DNA of 43,311 bases. It comes from Planctomycetota bacterium. Its GTDB lineage: Bacteria > Planctomycetota > Planctomycetia > Gemmatales > Gemmataceae. Position 1 is the first letter of the stretch. Each line of letters starts with the position of its first letter. Of this stretch, positions 15,808-27,951 are shown in pieces. The stretch covers positions 1-43,311 of the forward strand of contig VGZJ01000016.1 in assembly GCA_016872595.1 (NCBI GenBank). The letters run 5' to 3'. Below the pieces are notes generated by a model that did not search any database, was not told the origin of the DNA, and saw only the letters and a program-made list of their open reading frames with translations. A program made the translations under genes and the position numbers.

Positions 15808-18150
15808 ATGACCAACCTTATCGGACAACTGACGCGGTGGCGCTTCGTCGAGCGCGCGATCCGGCTGGCGTGGGGCGCGGGGCGCTGGGTCGCGATCTGC
15901 GGCGCGGTGCTCGCGGTCGCCTGCGCCGTCGACTGGCTCGCCGACCGCTACCTCGGTTCGGAGTCGTGGCGCAAGTTCCGCACCTCGACGTGGGTGTTCG
16001 CCCCGCGCGCCGCGGCCCAAGAGAACTGGGACCCGAACGCGATCATGGACGAGACCCCGAAGTGGCTCCGGTACGGCATGTCGCTGGGCCAACTCGCGCT
16101 CGCCGGCGCGCTGGCGTTCTACCTGATCGTGCGCCCGTGGCGGCGCACCCCGCCCGTCGACGAGCTGGCGAGTTCCGCGGAGAAGGCGATCCCCGAGTTC
16201 GGGCACCGGCTCGTCACCGCCGTACAACTGAACCGCCCGGAGGCCCGCACGCAGGGCATGTCGAAGACCCTGATCGCCGAAGTGACGCGCGAGGCCGGCG
16301 AGCTGTCGGCCCGGCACAACCTGTTGAAGTTGGTGAACTACAACCGGCTCGCGTTCGCGCTGGCCGCGGCCCTGCCGGTGCTGGTCGGCTGGGGCGCGTT
16401 CGCCGCCGTGAAGCCCGAACTGGCGGGCGTGCTGCTCAAGCGCCAAGCGTTCATGAGCGTCGAGATCCCGCGCACGATCCACCTCAAGAGCGTGACCCAA
16501 GAGGTGTGGCCGAGCGGGGCCGAGGTGACGATCCGGTACCACGTGACGGGCGACTACGACACGAGCGCCGTGGGCCGGTTGCGCGTCGAGCCGGTGCCGT
16601 ACCACAAGCTGTCCGCGCAATCCGTGGCCGAGTTGAAGAAGAAGTTGCCGGACCTCGTGGGCGACAAGCTCGACAAGGTGAAGGACAAGGAACTGCCGCG
16701 GGCCGACCTCGAAACCGCGATCACCAAGTTGCTCGCCGAGGCGAAGGGCGAGGAGCACCGCGACGCCGTGTTGACCCGGGTCGAGACCGTGTATTTGTCC
16801 GAAGAGTACTACGACCTGAAGTTCGAGAAGGAGGCCGACGGCGGCGGGGCGTACTTCGCGACCAAGCTCCCGGCGGGGTCGCGCGACTTCGGGTTCCGCG
16901 CGCGGCTCGGCAACGGGCGCTCGCGCGAACCGGGCAAGGTGATCTTCGAGGCACCCCCGGCCGCGGACGAGATCGAGGCGTGGCAGATTCTGCCGCGGTT
17001 CCTCGGCACCAAACCGGACGGTTCGCGGTACGAGCGGCAGGGCGAGAACGCCAACCGCGGCGAGGTGCTCGACGCGCTGCCGCGCTCCGACGTGCAGATT
17101 CAGGCCACGTTCACCAAGCCGGTGACGAGCGCGCTCTTGGTTCCCATCGAGCGCGACGGCGGGCGCGAGCGCCGGCTCGCGCCGGTCGCGCCCCCGCCCG
17201 GCGCGTTCGACACCGAGACCCGCAAGCGCGCCGCGTGGCGGTTCCCCACGTCCGACAAGACCATCGCCTACGAGCTGGAACTGGTCGACGACCGCGGGTT
17301 CCCCAATGCGGTGGCGATCCGCCGTGTCGTTCGCATGCTGGAGGACCGCGCGCCGGTCGTTGCGTTCCTGCCCGAAACGACCCGCCACCCGGACCCGACC
17401 AACGAGTTCGAGGGGAACCTGAAGCACAAGGTCGATTACGAGTGGGGCGACAAGATGCCGCTGCCCGAGGGTGGTCGCGTCATGGTGATCTATCACGCGA
17501 AGTCCGAACAGGGTATCAGCCGGGCGAACCTGCGGTACCGGGTGATCCCGCGCGGGGTCGCGGTCGATTCGTACCCGGAATGGTTCCGCGACATCCAGCA
17601 CCCGGCCCAAGACCCGGAGGCGAAGGTGTTCGACCGGCTCACACTCACGCCCATTACGGCCGACCTGAAGACGGTGGGCAACTACGTGCTCGACCTGGGT
17701 CTGTTCGAGAAGTCGTGGCAGGGGCTGAGCCGGGAGGCGAGATTCCGAGAGAACGTCGAGTTCTACTCGTTCCCGTCGCCGTTCCCGGACGTGCCCGCGG
17801 GACTGGACGCCGGCGGGCGGTACATGTTCGAGGTGGATCGACTGACGAAGTACATCCCCGACCCGGACGACCCCAAGAAGGTGAAGGTCGCGAAACTTGA
17901 GATCGGCGACACGGTTGAATTGTTCGTGGAGGCGTACGACAAGAACCCCGGCCGCGCGCTACCGGGGTACACCAAAGAGGCCCGCCGCAAGCTGGTCGTG
18001 ACCAGCGACGAGGCCTACGCCGCCACGAAGATGCGTGACGAGCAGAACCGCCGGCTACAGGACAAGCTCCGCGACTTGACGAAAGACCAGCAGAACGTGT
18101 TCAAGGTGGACGAACCGAAGAAGGAGCCGAAGGACGAGCCGAAGAAGTAA
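15808..18150 (+). CDS. DUF4175-like membrane protein with large extracytoplasmic region
   Basis: A 780-residue protein. Three membrane helices are predicted by eye: residues 28-46 (VAICGAVLAVACAVDWLAD), 90-108 and 180-200 (LAFALAAALPVLVGWGAFAA). Between the last two is a conserved-looking helical segment (SSAEKAIPEFGHRLVTAVQL) like the cytoplasmic part of DUF4175 proteins, which sit in planctomycete and proteobacterial MoxR/vWA clusters. The remainder (about 210-735) is a long beta-rich extracytoplasmic region. The tail is a charged Lys/Glu/Pro stretch (DEPKKEPKDEPKK). The ATG at 15808 was preferred to an upstream frame start at 15721 that would be encoded by the inverted-repeat element. Assignment to DUF4175 is from memory and moderately sure. 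Confidence 0.75.
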   Translation: MTNLIGQLTRWRFVERAIRLAWGAGRWVAICGAVLAVACAVDWLADRYLGSESWRKFRTSTWVFAPRAAAQENWDPNAIMDETPKWLRYGMSLGQLALAGALAFYLIVRPWRRTPPVDELASSAEKAIPEFGHRLVTAVQLNRPEARTQGMSKTLIAEVTREAGELSARHNLLKLVNYNRLAFALAAALPVLVGWGAFAAVKPELAGVLLKRQAFMSVEIPRTIHLKSVTQEVWPSGAEVTIRYHVTGDYDTSAVGRLRVEPVPYHKLSAQSVAELKKKLPDLVGDKLDKVKDKELPRADLETAITKLLAEAKGEEHRDAVLTRVETVYLSEEYYDLKFEKEADGGGAYFATKLPAGSRDFGFRARLGNGRSREPGKVIFEAPPAADEIEAWQILPRFLGTKPDGSRYERQGENANRGEVLDALPRSDVQIQATFTKPVTSALLVPIERDGGRERRLAPVAPPPGAFDTETRKRAAWRFPTSDKTIAYELELVDDRGFPNAVAIRRVVRMLEDRAPVVAFLPETTRHPDPTNEFEGNLKHKVDYEWGDKMPLPEGGRVMVIYHAKSEQGISRANLRYRVIPRGVAVDSYPEWFRDIQHPAQDPEAKVFDRLTLTPITADLKTVGNYVLDLGLFEKSWQGLSREARFRENVEFYSFPSPFPDVPAGLDAGGRYMFEVDRLTKYIPDPDDPKKVKVAKLEIGDTVELFVEAYDKNPGRALPGYTKEARRKLVVTSDEAYAATKMRDEQNRRLQDKLRDLTKDQQNVFKVDEPKKEPKDEPKK

Positions 18151-18163
18151 CTTTTACTCTGTG

Positions 18164-18182
18164 CCGGCCTCAGTGGGGCCGG
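18164..18182 (+). terminator. weak stem-loop in the gap before the Met-rich gene
   Basis: CCGGCC (18164-18169) pairs with GGCCGG (18177-18182) 13 bp after the stop, with no T-run. A second small stem, AACCGG (18274-18279) with CCGGTT (18291-18296), is followed by GCTTT. Either might attenuate transcription inside the block; the 233-bp gap otherwise holds nothing recognisable. An independent promoter here is possible but was not identified. Confidence 0.3.
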
Positions 18183-18383
18183 TAGCCGAAGATGAGGGGT
18201 GGCTCCGGTCTCGTGAGGCCGGCTGCAGAAAGTGTTGTGCGACACACAATGTAACGGGGCGCAACAGCCGCGTAACCGGGATTTCGGTTTCCGGTTGCTT
18301 TCCCGCCCGGACGATCAGATACTTACTGAATCCTCACCAGGGTGCCGCTCTCCGCGCCCCACCCGCCTCAAGGAGGCCCGCCG

Positions 18384-22025
<3,642 letters not shown>

Positions 22026-22051
22026 CCCCCCGCCGCGACCTGCAAACCTCC

Positions 22052-22092
22052 GGGCCGGTGAATCGAGCGCGTCGGTTCACCGGCCCCTTCTT
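22052..22092 (+). terminator. stem-loop after the Met-rich gene
   Basis: An 11-bp perfect stem (22052-22062 with 22076-22086) with a 13-base loop starts 27 bp after the stop codon and is followed by CTTCTT. The T-run is interrupted, so it may terminate only part of the transcripts and lower expression of the downstream toroid gene. Confidence 0.6.
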
Positions 22093-22146
22093 GTAGGACG
22101 GGCCTCTGGCCTGTCTCGCAATAACAGGCCAGAGGCCTGTCCTACA
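22092..22146. repeat. 23-bp inverted repeat with 9-base loop
   Basis: 22092-22114 pairs with 22124-22146 at 22 of 23 positions (arms begin TGTAGGAC and end GTCCTACA). It stands directly before the ribosome site (AAGGA) of the next gene. Its arm contains ACGGGCCTCTGGC, a string found again in the hairpin loop at 23683-23734, so it is probably a dispersed element. Confidence 0.9.
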
Positions 22147-22159
22147 CAAGGACCATCCC

Positions 22160-23197
22160 ATGCGCCGCCTCGTCCTCGGGCCCGTTCTCGCCGCCGCGCT
22201 CGTCGGGTTGCTCGCGTCGCCCGCCGCCACGCAGCCGCCGGCGAAAGACGACAAGCCGCTCAGCGTCGTCCCCAAGGACAACGTGAAGATGGACGCGGAG
22301 ACGAAGAAGGCCGTCGATAAGGCGCTCAAGTTCCTCGCCGAGAAGCAGGAAACCGACGGCTCGTGGGGCAACACCGCGATCACCGGGTTCACCCTGCTCG
22401 CGTTCATGGCGAACGGCCACATGCCCAATCAGGGGGACCACGGCAAGGTGGTGGCGAAGGGCGTGCGGTACCTGTGCTCCACCGCCCGCGAGGACGGCTA
22501 CCTCGTGGGCGCGCGCGGCGGCAACATGTACTGCCACGGCATGGCCGCGCTCGCCCTCACGCAGGCCTACGGCATGACCGGCGACGAGGACGTGAAGAAG
22601 ATCACCAAGCGCAGCATCGAACTGATCGTGAAGACCCAGAACAACGAGGGCGGGTGGCGCTACGACCCGTCGCCGACCGGGGCCGACATCTCCGTTACCA
22701 TCATGCAGGTGATGGCCCTGCGCGGGGCGAAGGACGCCGGCATCCACGTGCCGGACAAGGTGATGGACGACGCCATCAAGTACGTGAACCGCTGCTACGA
22801 CCGGCGCAGCGGCGGGTACAAGTACCAGCCCTACGGGGGCGTCGCCGGGTACGCCCGCACCGCGGCCGGGGTGTGCGTGCTGCAACTGTGCGGCAAGTAC
22901 GACGCCGACGAGATCAAGAACGCCGTGGACTACCTCGAGCGCACCGCCGACGACCGCGGCCACTACTGGTACGGCCACTACTACGCCTGCCACGCCATGA
23001 ACCAAGTCGGCGACGAGCGCTGGGAGAAGTACTACAAGCGCATGCGCGACCGCCTCTTGGCCCCGCGGTACCAGAAGGAAGACGGCTCGTGGTACGACCC
23101 CAGCCGCGAGGCCGCCTACGGCGCGGCCTACCAGACCAGCATCGCGGTGCTGATCCTCAGTGTGCCCACCCACTACCTCCCCATCTACCAGAAGTGA
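22160..23197 (+). CDS. secreted prenyltransferase/squalene-oxidase-repeat (alpha/alpha toroid) protein
   Basis: A 345-residue protein with a signal peptide (LAAALVGLLASPAAT). The mature chain carries repeats of the alpha/alpha-toroid superfamily: EKQETDGSWGNTAITGFTLL (61-80), TQNNEGGWRYDP (159-170), RRSGGYKYQP and QKEDGSWYDP. These QW-like turns recur about every 50-100 residues. The protein is about half the length of squalene-hopene cyclases, and I see no DxDD acid motif, so terpene cyclisation is unlikely. Such single-domain proteins occur next to MoxR/vWA clusters in planctomycetes. They may bind ligands or proteins, since the fold is also used by complement-type thioester domains. It is the last gene of the block, with a terminator 28 bp downstream. 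Confidence 0.88.
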   Translation: MRRLVLGPVLAAALVGLLASPAATQPPAKDDKPLSVVPKDNVKMDAETKKAVDKALKFLAEKQETDGSWGNTAITGFTLLAFMANGHMPNQGDHGKVVAKGVRYLCSTAREDGYLVGARGGNMYCHGMAALALTQAYGMTGDEDVKKITKRSIELIVKTQNNEGGWRYDPSPTGADISVTIMQVMALRGAKDAGIHVPDKVMDDAIKYVNRCYDRRSGGYKYQPYGGVAGYARTAAGVCVLQLCGKYDADEIKNAVDYLERTADDRGHYWYGHYYACHAMNQVGDERWEKYYKRMRDRLLAPRYQKEDGSWYDPSREAAYGAAYQTSIAVLILSVPTHYLPIYQK

Positions 23198-23224
23198 CGC
23201 GCCCGGCGGCGTCGCCCTCGCGCG

Positions 23225-23252
23225 CGGCCGGGTTCGTCCCGGCCGTCTTTTT
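23225..23252 (+). terminator. strong intrinsic terminator closing the MoxR block
   Basis: CGGCCGGG (23225-23232) pairs with CCCGGCCG (23238-23245) around TTCGT, followed by TCTTTTT (23246-23252). It lies 28 bp after the toroid gene stop. Confidence 0.88.
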
Positions 23253-23440
23253 CCCTTCCGAATTGCGCGCAAAAGTGCGCTCCGGCCGTCGACGCTTAAT
23301 GCCACTGCGTATACTATGGTTAAGTGTACACGTTATGGGCCGGCGCGCGAACCCGCGCGCCGCACCGAGGGGCCGTCATGCGTCGCGCCGACCGCCACCG
23401 CCGATTCACAACCGGGTGCGCGGTGCCGTCGCGCGGGCCA

Positions 23441-23572
23441 CATTCTAATACGTGCCAGTCGTACTACACTTGTTCGTTTTGCGACTTCGGCGGCGCGGCC
23501 GGGCGTCATTCTAATATGCGCCAGTTGTACCAGAGTGGAGCGATTTGCAACTTCGGCGGCGCGGGCGGGGCA
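23441..23572 (+). repeat. two imperfect 66-bp tandem repeats
   Basis: CATTCTAATA opens a unit at 23441 and another at 23507. The units share GTGCCAGT/GCGCCAGT, GTAC, TTTGCGACTT/TTTGCAACTT and CGGCGGCGCGG. They lie in a 582-bp gap (23198-23779) without a convincing gene. The period of 66 is a multiple of three, and a long open frame crosses them, but it has no ribosome site and odd composition. Confidence 0.8.
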
Positions 23573-23660
23573 GGGGACGTTGTGCAATCGGTTGTGCGTC
23601 CGGCGTCGAAACCCCGGCCTATTGCCGATGGCCCCGTTGGGCCAGAAGGCGGGCGCGCCG

Positions 23661-23753
23661 GTTGTGCAACCGATCTTGCTTTCGCCCCTTCTTTGTGGTG
23701 ACGGGCCTCTGGCTGTCACCACAAAGAAGGGGCGCGGGCGTTGTGCAACCGAT
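23661..23753. repeat. perfect 20-bp hairpin flanked by 14-bp direct repeats
   Basis: 23683-23702 is the exact reverse complement of 23715-23734, with the 12-base loop GGGCCTCTGGCT. GTTGTGCAACCGAT stands at 23661-23674 and again at 23740-23753, flanking the hairpin. A related GTTGTGCAATCGG is at about 23580. The arms contain CCACAAAG, the motif of the elements at 15609 and 34402. It may be a miniature mobile element. It lies 27 bp after the stop of the minus-strand LRR gene and could also end its transcript. Confidence 0.85.
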
Positions 23754-23779
23754 GTTGATTTGCGCCAGTTCGGGCGCGC

Positions 23780-24901
23780 TCAGGCGGGGCGCGTGGCGTC
23801 GACGACGGCGCGCGGGAACCGGGTCTGTAACTGCGCGCGGTGCGCGGCCGTGAGGTCGGCGTTGCCGTACACGTTCAGGTAGTACAGGTCCAGCCGGGCC
23901 GGGTCGGAGTTCACCAGCGCGCGCGCGCCCTCCGCGCCGAGGTTGTTGTTCGCCAGCCCGAGCCACCGGAGCGGGGCCGGCCCGCGCAGGCGCGTCAGCG
24001 CCTGCACCAGTTCCACTACGCCCCCGTTCCCGACGCGCTGGCCGCTCAGGTCGAGTACGCGGAGCCGGTCCAGCGGCAGCACCCACCCCAACGTGAGCAG
24101 GGCCAGCGGCCCGGAGCGCCCGGCCAGCGGGAGCCAGCCGAGGCGCAGCTCCTCCACCTCGCGCAGGCACCGGCTGCTGAGGACGCGCTGCACCTCTTCG
24201 GACGAGAACGTGACGCGCGTCAGGTCGAGCCGGCGGACCCGGCGGTGGTCGAGTTGCGGGAACGTGTCGGACAGCACCGGGCCGAGGTGCGACAGGTCGC
24301 CCACGTCCAGCCCTTCGAGGGCCGGCAGGTGCGGGCCGTCGAGCAGCGCGCCCAACCACTGGGGCATCACGAACTGCCCGCGGACGCTCAGGTCGGTGAG
24401 GTTCGCGAGGTGCGGGCACGCCGGCAGCGGGTCCACCTCGTAGGGCGCGAACGTCAGGTGCGAGAGGTCGAGGCGCGTCACGTGCGCCAACTGCGGCACG
24501 GCGAAGAACGGGTCGAGTTCGGCGTACCCGGTGGTGCGCACGAGGTCGAGGGCGCGGACCGGCGCGGCGGCGAACAGGTCCGCGGCGCGGTCGGGGAACG
24601 TGGCCGCGTCGACGCGGACCCGCTCGACGAACCCGCGGGCGTAGTGCCAGTCGGCGACCCGGCCGCGCAGTTCGGCCTCCCAGTCCGCGCCGCGGCTCTG
24701 GTACGCGCGCTCGGCCTCGGCCGCCAGTTTGCGCGCGTCCGGGCCGAACGGCTCCTGCTTCGCGGCCTCGACCTGAAGGCGGACGAAGTTCCCGCGGGCC
24801 GGGTCGCCGTTGTCCATGAGCCAGTCGGCGTACATGAGGCGCGGGGTGTCCTCGTCCGGGGCGGCGAGGATCGCGGCGAAGAGCAGTTCGCGGTCGTTCA
24901 T
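23780..24901 (-). CDS. TIGR02996-domain leucine-rich-repeat protein
   Basis: A 373-residue protein. The N-terminus is a textbook TIGR02996 domain ([40 protein letters not shown], residues 2-45), a Gemmata-rich domain with ADWL and GDP-RG-FVRLQ motifs. From about residue 130 leucine-rich repeats follow ([65 protein letters not shown]), about 24-28 residues apart. The C-terminus is short. No signal peptide is seen, so it is probably a cytoplasmic protein-interaction scaffold. The ATG at 24901 fits the domain start; no Shine-Dalgarno is visible upstream. Such proteins form very large families in Gemmataceae, and individual roles are unknown. Confidence 0.88.
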   Translation of the reverse strand: MNDRELLFAAILAAPDEDTPRLMYADWLMDNGDPARGNFVRLQVEAAKQEPFGPDARKLAAEAERAYQSRGADWEAELRGRVADWHYARGFVERVRVDAATFPDRAADLFAAAPVRALDLVRTTGYAELDPFFAVPQLAHVTRLDLSHLTFAPYEVDPLPACPHLANLTDLSVRGQFVMPQWLGALLDGPHLPALEGLDVGDLSHLGPVLSDTFPQLDHRRVRRLDLTRVTFSSEEVQRVLSSRCLREVEELRLGWLPLAGRSGPLALLTLGWVLPLDRLRVLDLSGQRVGNGGVVELVQALTRLRGPAPLRWLGLANNNLGAEGARALVNSDPARLDLYYLNVYGNADLTAAHRAQLQTRFPRAVVDATRPA

Positions 24902-25257
24902 GGGAGGGCCGCAGGGGTAGGGCGCACCGGGCGAACGGGCGGGCCGCGCCAGCGTTCGGAACCAATTGTGCGCCGGCGGGGCGCGCGGGCAAGCGAAAGT
25001 CGCCCGGTTCGCGGGCACGGCGGCCCGGGGCGCGGGCACCGGGCGGTACCGGGCTGTTCGCCCGCGGCGCGGAAAAATGTGCAGAAATCCGTTGTTACAA
25101 TGGCCGGGCGCGCTCGTCGCGGAGCGCGCGCCGGCTGTGTGGCACAGCGATTGCGATGTCCCCCACGACCAACTCCTCCCCGGTTCGTCGCCTCTCCGTT
25201 CCCGCCCCTGCCGCGCGAGCGCGGCGCACTCATCGCTTCGACTTCTTGGGGAGACTC
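24902..25257. other. divergent intergenic region between LRR and DUF1559 genes
   Basis: This 356-bp region has no gene. It should hold the promoters of the minus-strand LRR gene and the plus-strand DUF1559 gene. The least GC-rich stretch (about 25070-25101) contains an extended -10-like sequence, listed separately. I see no repeats or strong hairpins here. Confidence 0.5.
25093..25101 (+). promoter_or_regulatory. candidate extended -10 promoter for the DUF1559 gene
   Basis: TGTTACAAT contains a TG dinucleotide one base before TACAAT (five of six matches to TATAAT). No good -35 hexamer stands 17 bp upstream. It lies about 157 bp before the DUF1559 start, in the only AT-rich patch of the gap. 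Confidence 0.35.
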
Positions 25258-26097
25258 ATGCGAACCAGTCCCATGCGCCCGCGCGAGCCGCGCGGGTTCA
25301 CGCTCATCGAATTGTTGGTGGTCATCGCGATCATCGCGATCCTCATCGGGCTGCTGCTCCCGGCCGTGCAGAAGGTGCGCGAGGCCGCCGCGCGCATGAG
25401 CTGCTCCAACAACCTGAGCCAGTTCGGGAAGGCGGTCCACAACTACGCCTCCGCGAACCAAGACAAGCTGCCGCCGTTCAGCCCGTACTACCCCGGCGGC
25501 CAGCCCGCCTACTACGACAACTTCTGGGGCGCGCTGCTCCCGTACATGGAGCAGGACAACCTCGCGAACCAGTACAAGGGCGGGTACGTGTACAACCTGA
25601 CCAACCGCGTCGTGAAGACGTTCCTCTGCCCCTCGGATAGCAGCCACAACGCCGGCCTCATGTCGAGCGGGCCATACACGACCTACGCGGGCACCAGCTA
25701 CGCCCCGAACTACCAGATGTTCGGGACCGGCACCGGGTACACCGCGAAGTACACGGTCGCCAACATCCCGGACGGCACCTCGAACACGGTCGCGGTGGGC
25801 GAGCGGTTCACCAGTTTCGCGTCGTACACCAGCTTCGCGAACGCCGCGTGGCTCACCTACGTCAACTACGGCGCGAACTACTCGTCGCACATCGGCCTGT
25901 ACTCGGCGTCAAGTTACACCCCGCAGACCGGGGCGAAGTCGAGTTCGGCCCACCCGTACGGGCCGAGCACGGCCCACGCGAGCTGCCAAGTACTGCTGAT
26001 GGACGGGAGCGTGAAGGGCGTGACCGCCGGCGTGAGCGCCACCAACTGGTACTCCGCCGTGACCCCGGACGACGGTCAAGTGCTGTCGAACTGGTAG
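25258..26097 (+). CDS. DUF1559 prepilin-like secreted protein
   Basis: A 279-residue protein with a type IV prepilin N-terminus: [18 protein letters not shown]. Processing is expected between Gly13 and Phe14, with the conserved Glu at +5 (E18), and the hydrophobic helix continues to about residue 33. The DUF1559 body follows ([57 protein letters not shown]) and ends with the family-typical [21 protein letters not shown] just upstream of the ATG at 25258 is a good ribosome site. Planctomycetes encode dozens to hundreds of such pseudopilin-like proteins; their role is unknown. The gene is followed by a stem-loop and a small frameshifted lipoprotein gene, the usual partner in such pairs. Confidence 0.95.
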   Translation: MRTSPMRPREPRGFTLIELLVVIAIIAILIGLLLPAVQKVREAAARMSCSNNLSQFGKAVHNYASANQDKLPPFSPYYPGGQPAYYDNFWGALLPYMEQDNLANQYKGGYVYNLTNRVVKTFLCPSDSSHNAGLMSSGPYTTYAGTSYAPNYQMFGTGTGYTAKYTVANIPDGTSNTVAVGERFTSFASYTSFANAAWLTYVNYGANYSSHIGLYSASSYTPQTGAKSSSAHPYGPSTAHASCQVLLMDGSVKGVTAGVSATNWYSAVTPDDGQVLSNW

Positions 26098-26106
26098 CCG
26101 CGCGGC

Positions 26107-26130
26107 GCGCGGGGCCGCGCGGCCCCGCGC
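26107..26130 (+). terminator. GC-rich stem-loop after the DUF1559 gene
   Basis: GCGCGGGGCC (26107-26116) pairs perfectly with GGCCCCGCGC (26121-26130) around GCGC, 10 bp after the stop. There is no T-run. In an operon with the downstream lipoprotein gene it could act as a partial terminator or mRNA 3'-end stabiliser. Confidence 0.5.
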
Positions 26131-26158
26131 TCGATTCCCCCCCACCGAGGTTCACATC

Positions 26159-26559
26159 ATGCGGAAGCGGAGCGCGGGCGCGGTGCTCGCGGCACTGATC
26201 GGGTTCGTGGCGACCGGGTGCGGCGCGAGCGCCGACCTCGTCACCGGCAAGGTGACGTACAACGGGCAGCCCGTGGCCGGCGAGGTCGTGTTCGTCGGGC
26301 GCGACAAGAGCAGGCCGCGTGCCCCATCGCCGACGACGGCACGTACAAGATCAAGGCCCCGCCCAAAGGGGAGGTCGTGGTGCTGGTGAAGGGCACCCCG
26401 AAAGCGCCGGGCGGCCTCGTGACCCCGAAGGGCGGGCTGAAGGACGCGCCGCCCCCGCCGAAGGGCGTCGAACCGCCCGGCAAGTACAGCGCCGAACCGG
26501 GCGGGCTCAAGTTCCAAATGACCGGCGACGAGCAGACCTACGACATCGATTTGAAGTAG
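26159..26559 (+). pseudogene. small transthyretin-like lipoprotein gene with a frameshift
   Basis: The frame from the ATG at 26159 gives a lipoprotein start (VLAALIGFVATGCGASADLV) and then VTGKVTYNGQPVAGEVVFVG, typical of the carboxypeptidase-regulatory-like proteins encoded after DUF1559 genes. After about codon 50 the similarity moves to the -1 frame (CPIADDGTYKIKAPPKGEVV and on to KFQMTGDEQTYDIDLK, stop at 26559). The switch lies between about 26305 and 26330 and fits loss of one base. No slippery heptamer is visible. Either the gene is broken or the assembly has an error; read through, the product would be about 133 residues. It meets the facing gene with 3 bp between stops. Confidence 0.75.
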
Positions 26560-26562
26560 CGC

Positions 26563-27444
26563 TCACTTGACCTCGATCACGTACACGTCACTCCCGCCGC
26601 CGCGGGTCGAGACGAACGCCAGCTTCTTCCCCTGCGGGTGCCACGCGGGGGACGTGTCCTGTGCCTTGTGCGCGGTCACGTTTACCAACTCCTTGCCCGC
26701 GCTCGTCATCAGCCAAATGTCGTAGTTCCCGCTCCGGTTCGAGACGAACGCGAGGCGCTTGCCGTCCGGGTTCCACGTCGGCCACGCATCGAGGAACTCG
26801 CCGTCGGTCAGCTTCGTGACCTTGCTGCCGTCCGCGGTCATCAGGTGGACCTTCTGCCGCCCGCTGCGCCCGCTGGCGAACGCGATCTGCGTTCCGTCTG
26901 GGGAGAACGCCGGGTGCAGGTCGTAGGCCGGGTCGTTGGTGAGGCGCTTGATGTCCTTGCCGTCGGTGCCCACCGTGTACAGGTCCGGGTTCCCGTCGCG
27001 CGTTGACACCCACAGCACCCGCTTGCCGTCCGGGGCGAACCGCGGCGACTCCTCGAACGCCTTGTGCGGCACGAGCGTCCCGTCGTCGGTGCCGTCGGCG
27101 TTGCACACGTTGATGCGCAGCTTGCCGTCGGTGCCCTGAAGCTGGTCGTACACGTACACGATCCGCTTGCCGTCTTTGGAGTAGTGGCCGTCGAAGTGCG
27201 GTTCCTTGTGATCCGGTAGCAACCGCTTCATCGCGCCGCCCTCGGCGGGCATGGTCCACAGGCTCATCTTGCCCTCGTGGATGCGCGTGAACAGCAGCGT
27301 CTTGCCGTCCGGCGACCACTGGAGGTTCTGCTTGAAACTGCCGTCGGTGGTCAGGCGCGCCGGCTCCTCGGCCTTCAGCGAAGGGGCGAAAGGGTGAGCG
27401 GGTAACAGGGTGATCAGCACCAGTACGGTGCGTGGAGTGAACAC
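26563..27444 (-). CDS. secreted TolB-like beta-propeller protein (PD40 repeats)
   Basis: A 293-residue protein with an N-terminal signal (VLVLITLLPAHPFAPSL). At least six PD40/TolB blade motifs are visible: QWSPDGKTLLFTR, HYSKDGKRIVYVY, RFAPDGKRVLWVS, AFSPDGTQIAFAS, TWNPDGKRLAFVS and AWHPQGKKLAFVS, each about 40-45 residues apart. It is therefore probably a complete six-bladed propeller in the periplasm or at the surface. TolB-like proteins bind other proteins or sugars. The start is a GTG (27444) with GGAG eight bases upstream. It follows the HEPN-like pair after 19 bp on the same strand, so cotranscription is possible. Confidence 0.88.
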   Translation of the reverse strand: MFTPRTVLVLITLLPAHPFAPSLKAEEPARLTTDGSFKQNLQWSPDGKTLLFTRIHEGKMSLWTMPAEGGAMKRLLPDHKEPHFDGHYSKDGKRIVYVYDQLQGTDGKLRINVCNADGTDDGTLVPHKAFEESPRFAPDGKRVLWVSTRDGNPDLYTVGTDGKDIKRLTNDPAYDLHPAFSPDGTQIAFASGRSGRQKVHLMTADGSKVTKLTDGEFLDAWPTWNPDGKRLAFVSNRSGNYDIWLMTSAGKELVNVTAHKAQDTSPAWHPQGKKLAFVSTRGGGSDVYVIEVK

Positions 27445-27463
27445 GGCGTGGCTCCGGGGCGGG

Positions 27464-27946
27464 TTAGGCGTACTGCTCGAACCGATTCAGCAACCGGCGC
27501 AGGATGTCGAGGAACCGCTTGCCGCGTGGGCTGAACAGCTCGTCCGTGAGCGGGAACCGATAACTCGCCGGTGCGTCGGTCGGGGCCTCGTGGGGCCACG
27601 GGTACTCGGCGTTCGGCCCGTCGTCGGCCTCAGACGGGGCCATTGCTTCGATGACCTGCGCGACGGGCAAGATGCCGTCGATGTAGGCCTCCCAGTGGTC
27701 GCTCGTCTTGATGCCCACCACCTTGCCGACGTTCCCGTCGCCCCCGATCGCGCGCATGAACTTCAGGAAGTAGTCGTGGCGCTTCTTGAGGGGTTGTCCC
27801 GCACGCCAGAAGTACGCCTTCGCGAGCTTCTCGGTCGCCATTTGGAGGTAGTGCACTTGGTGGCAATAGTCGGCCGATTGCAACAGATCGAAGGCGCGCA
27901 GGTCGGATCGCGATTGCTTCAGGTACAGGGCTTGTTCGGCGTCCAC
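27464..27946 (-). CDS. HEPN-like helical protein
   Basis: A 160-residue protein. The first 60 residues (DAEQALYLKQSRSDLRAFDL, then YCHQVHYLQMATEKLAKAYF) resemble the helical core of HEPN domains, in which a Q-x-x-EKxxKA helix is typical. The expected RNase motif R-x4-6-H is not evident; the only close candidates are R49 and the RH at 56-57. It may therefore be a non-catalytic or atypical member. The C-terminal part (100-160) is Pro/Asp-rich, then basic (RGKRFLDILRRLLNRF). The GTG start at 27946 has GGAGG with 8-base spacing. The gene begins 5 bp after the partner at 27952-28398, so the two are tightly coupled. HEPN proteins often act in toxin-antitoxin or defence pairs; that role is an inference. 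Confidence 0.65.
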   Translation of the reverse strand: MDAEQALYLKQSRSDLRAFDLLQSADYCHQVHYLQMATEKLAKAYFWRAGQPLKKRHDYFLKFMRAIGGDGNVGKVVGIKTSDHWEAYIDGILPVAQVIEAMAPSEADDGPNAEYPWPHEAPTDAPASYRFPLTDELFSPRGKRFLDILRRLLNRFEQYA

Positions 27947-27951
27947 GGCCG

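Noticed and set aside
22160-23197. Squalene-hopene cyclase
   Set aside because: The protein is half the expected length, has a signal peptide and lacks a visible DxDD motif.
23160-23882. 240-codon plus-strand frame over the repeat region
   Set aside because: It starts inside the toroid gene, has no ribosome site, no recognisable domain, and simply translates the 66-bp repeats and the hairpin.
26295-26335. Programmed -1 frameshifting in the lipoprotein gene
   Set aside because: There is no slippery heptamer or obvious downstream pseudoknot; a single-base loss or sequencing error explains it more simply.
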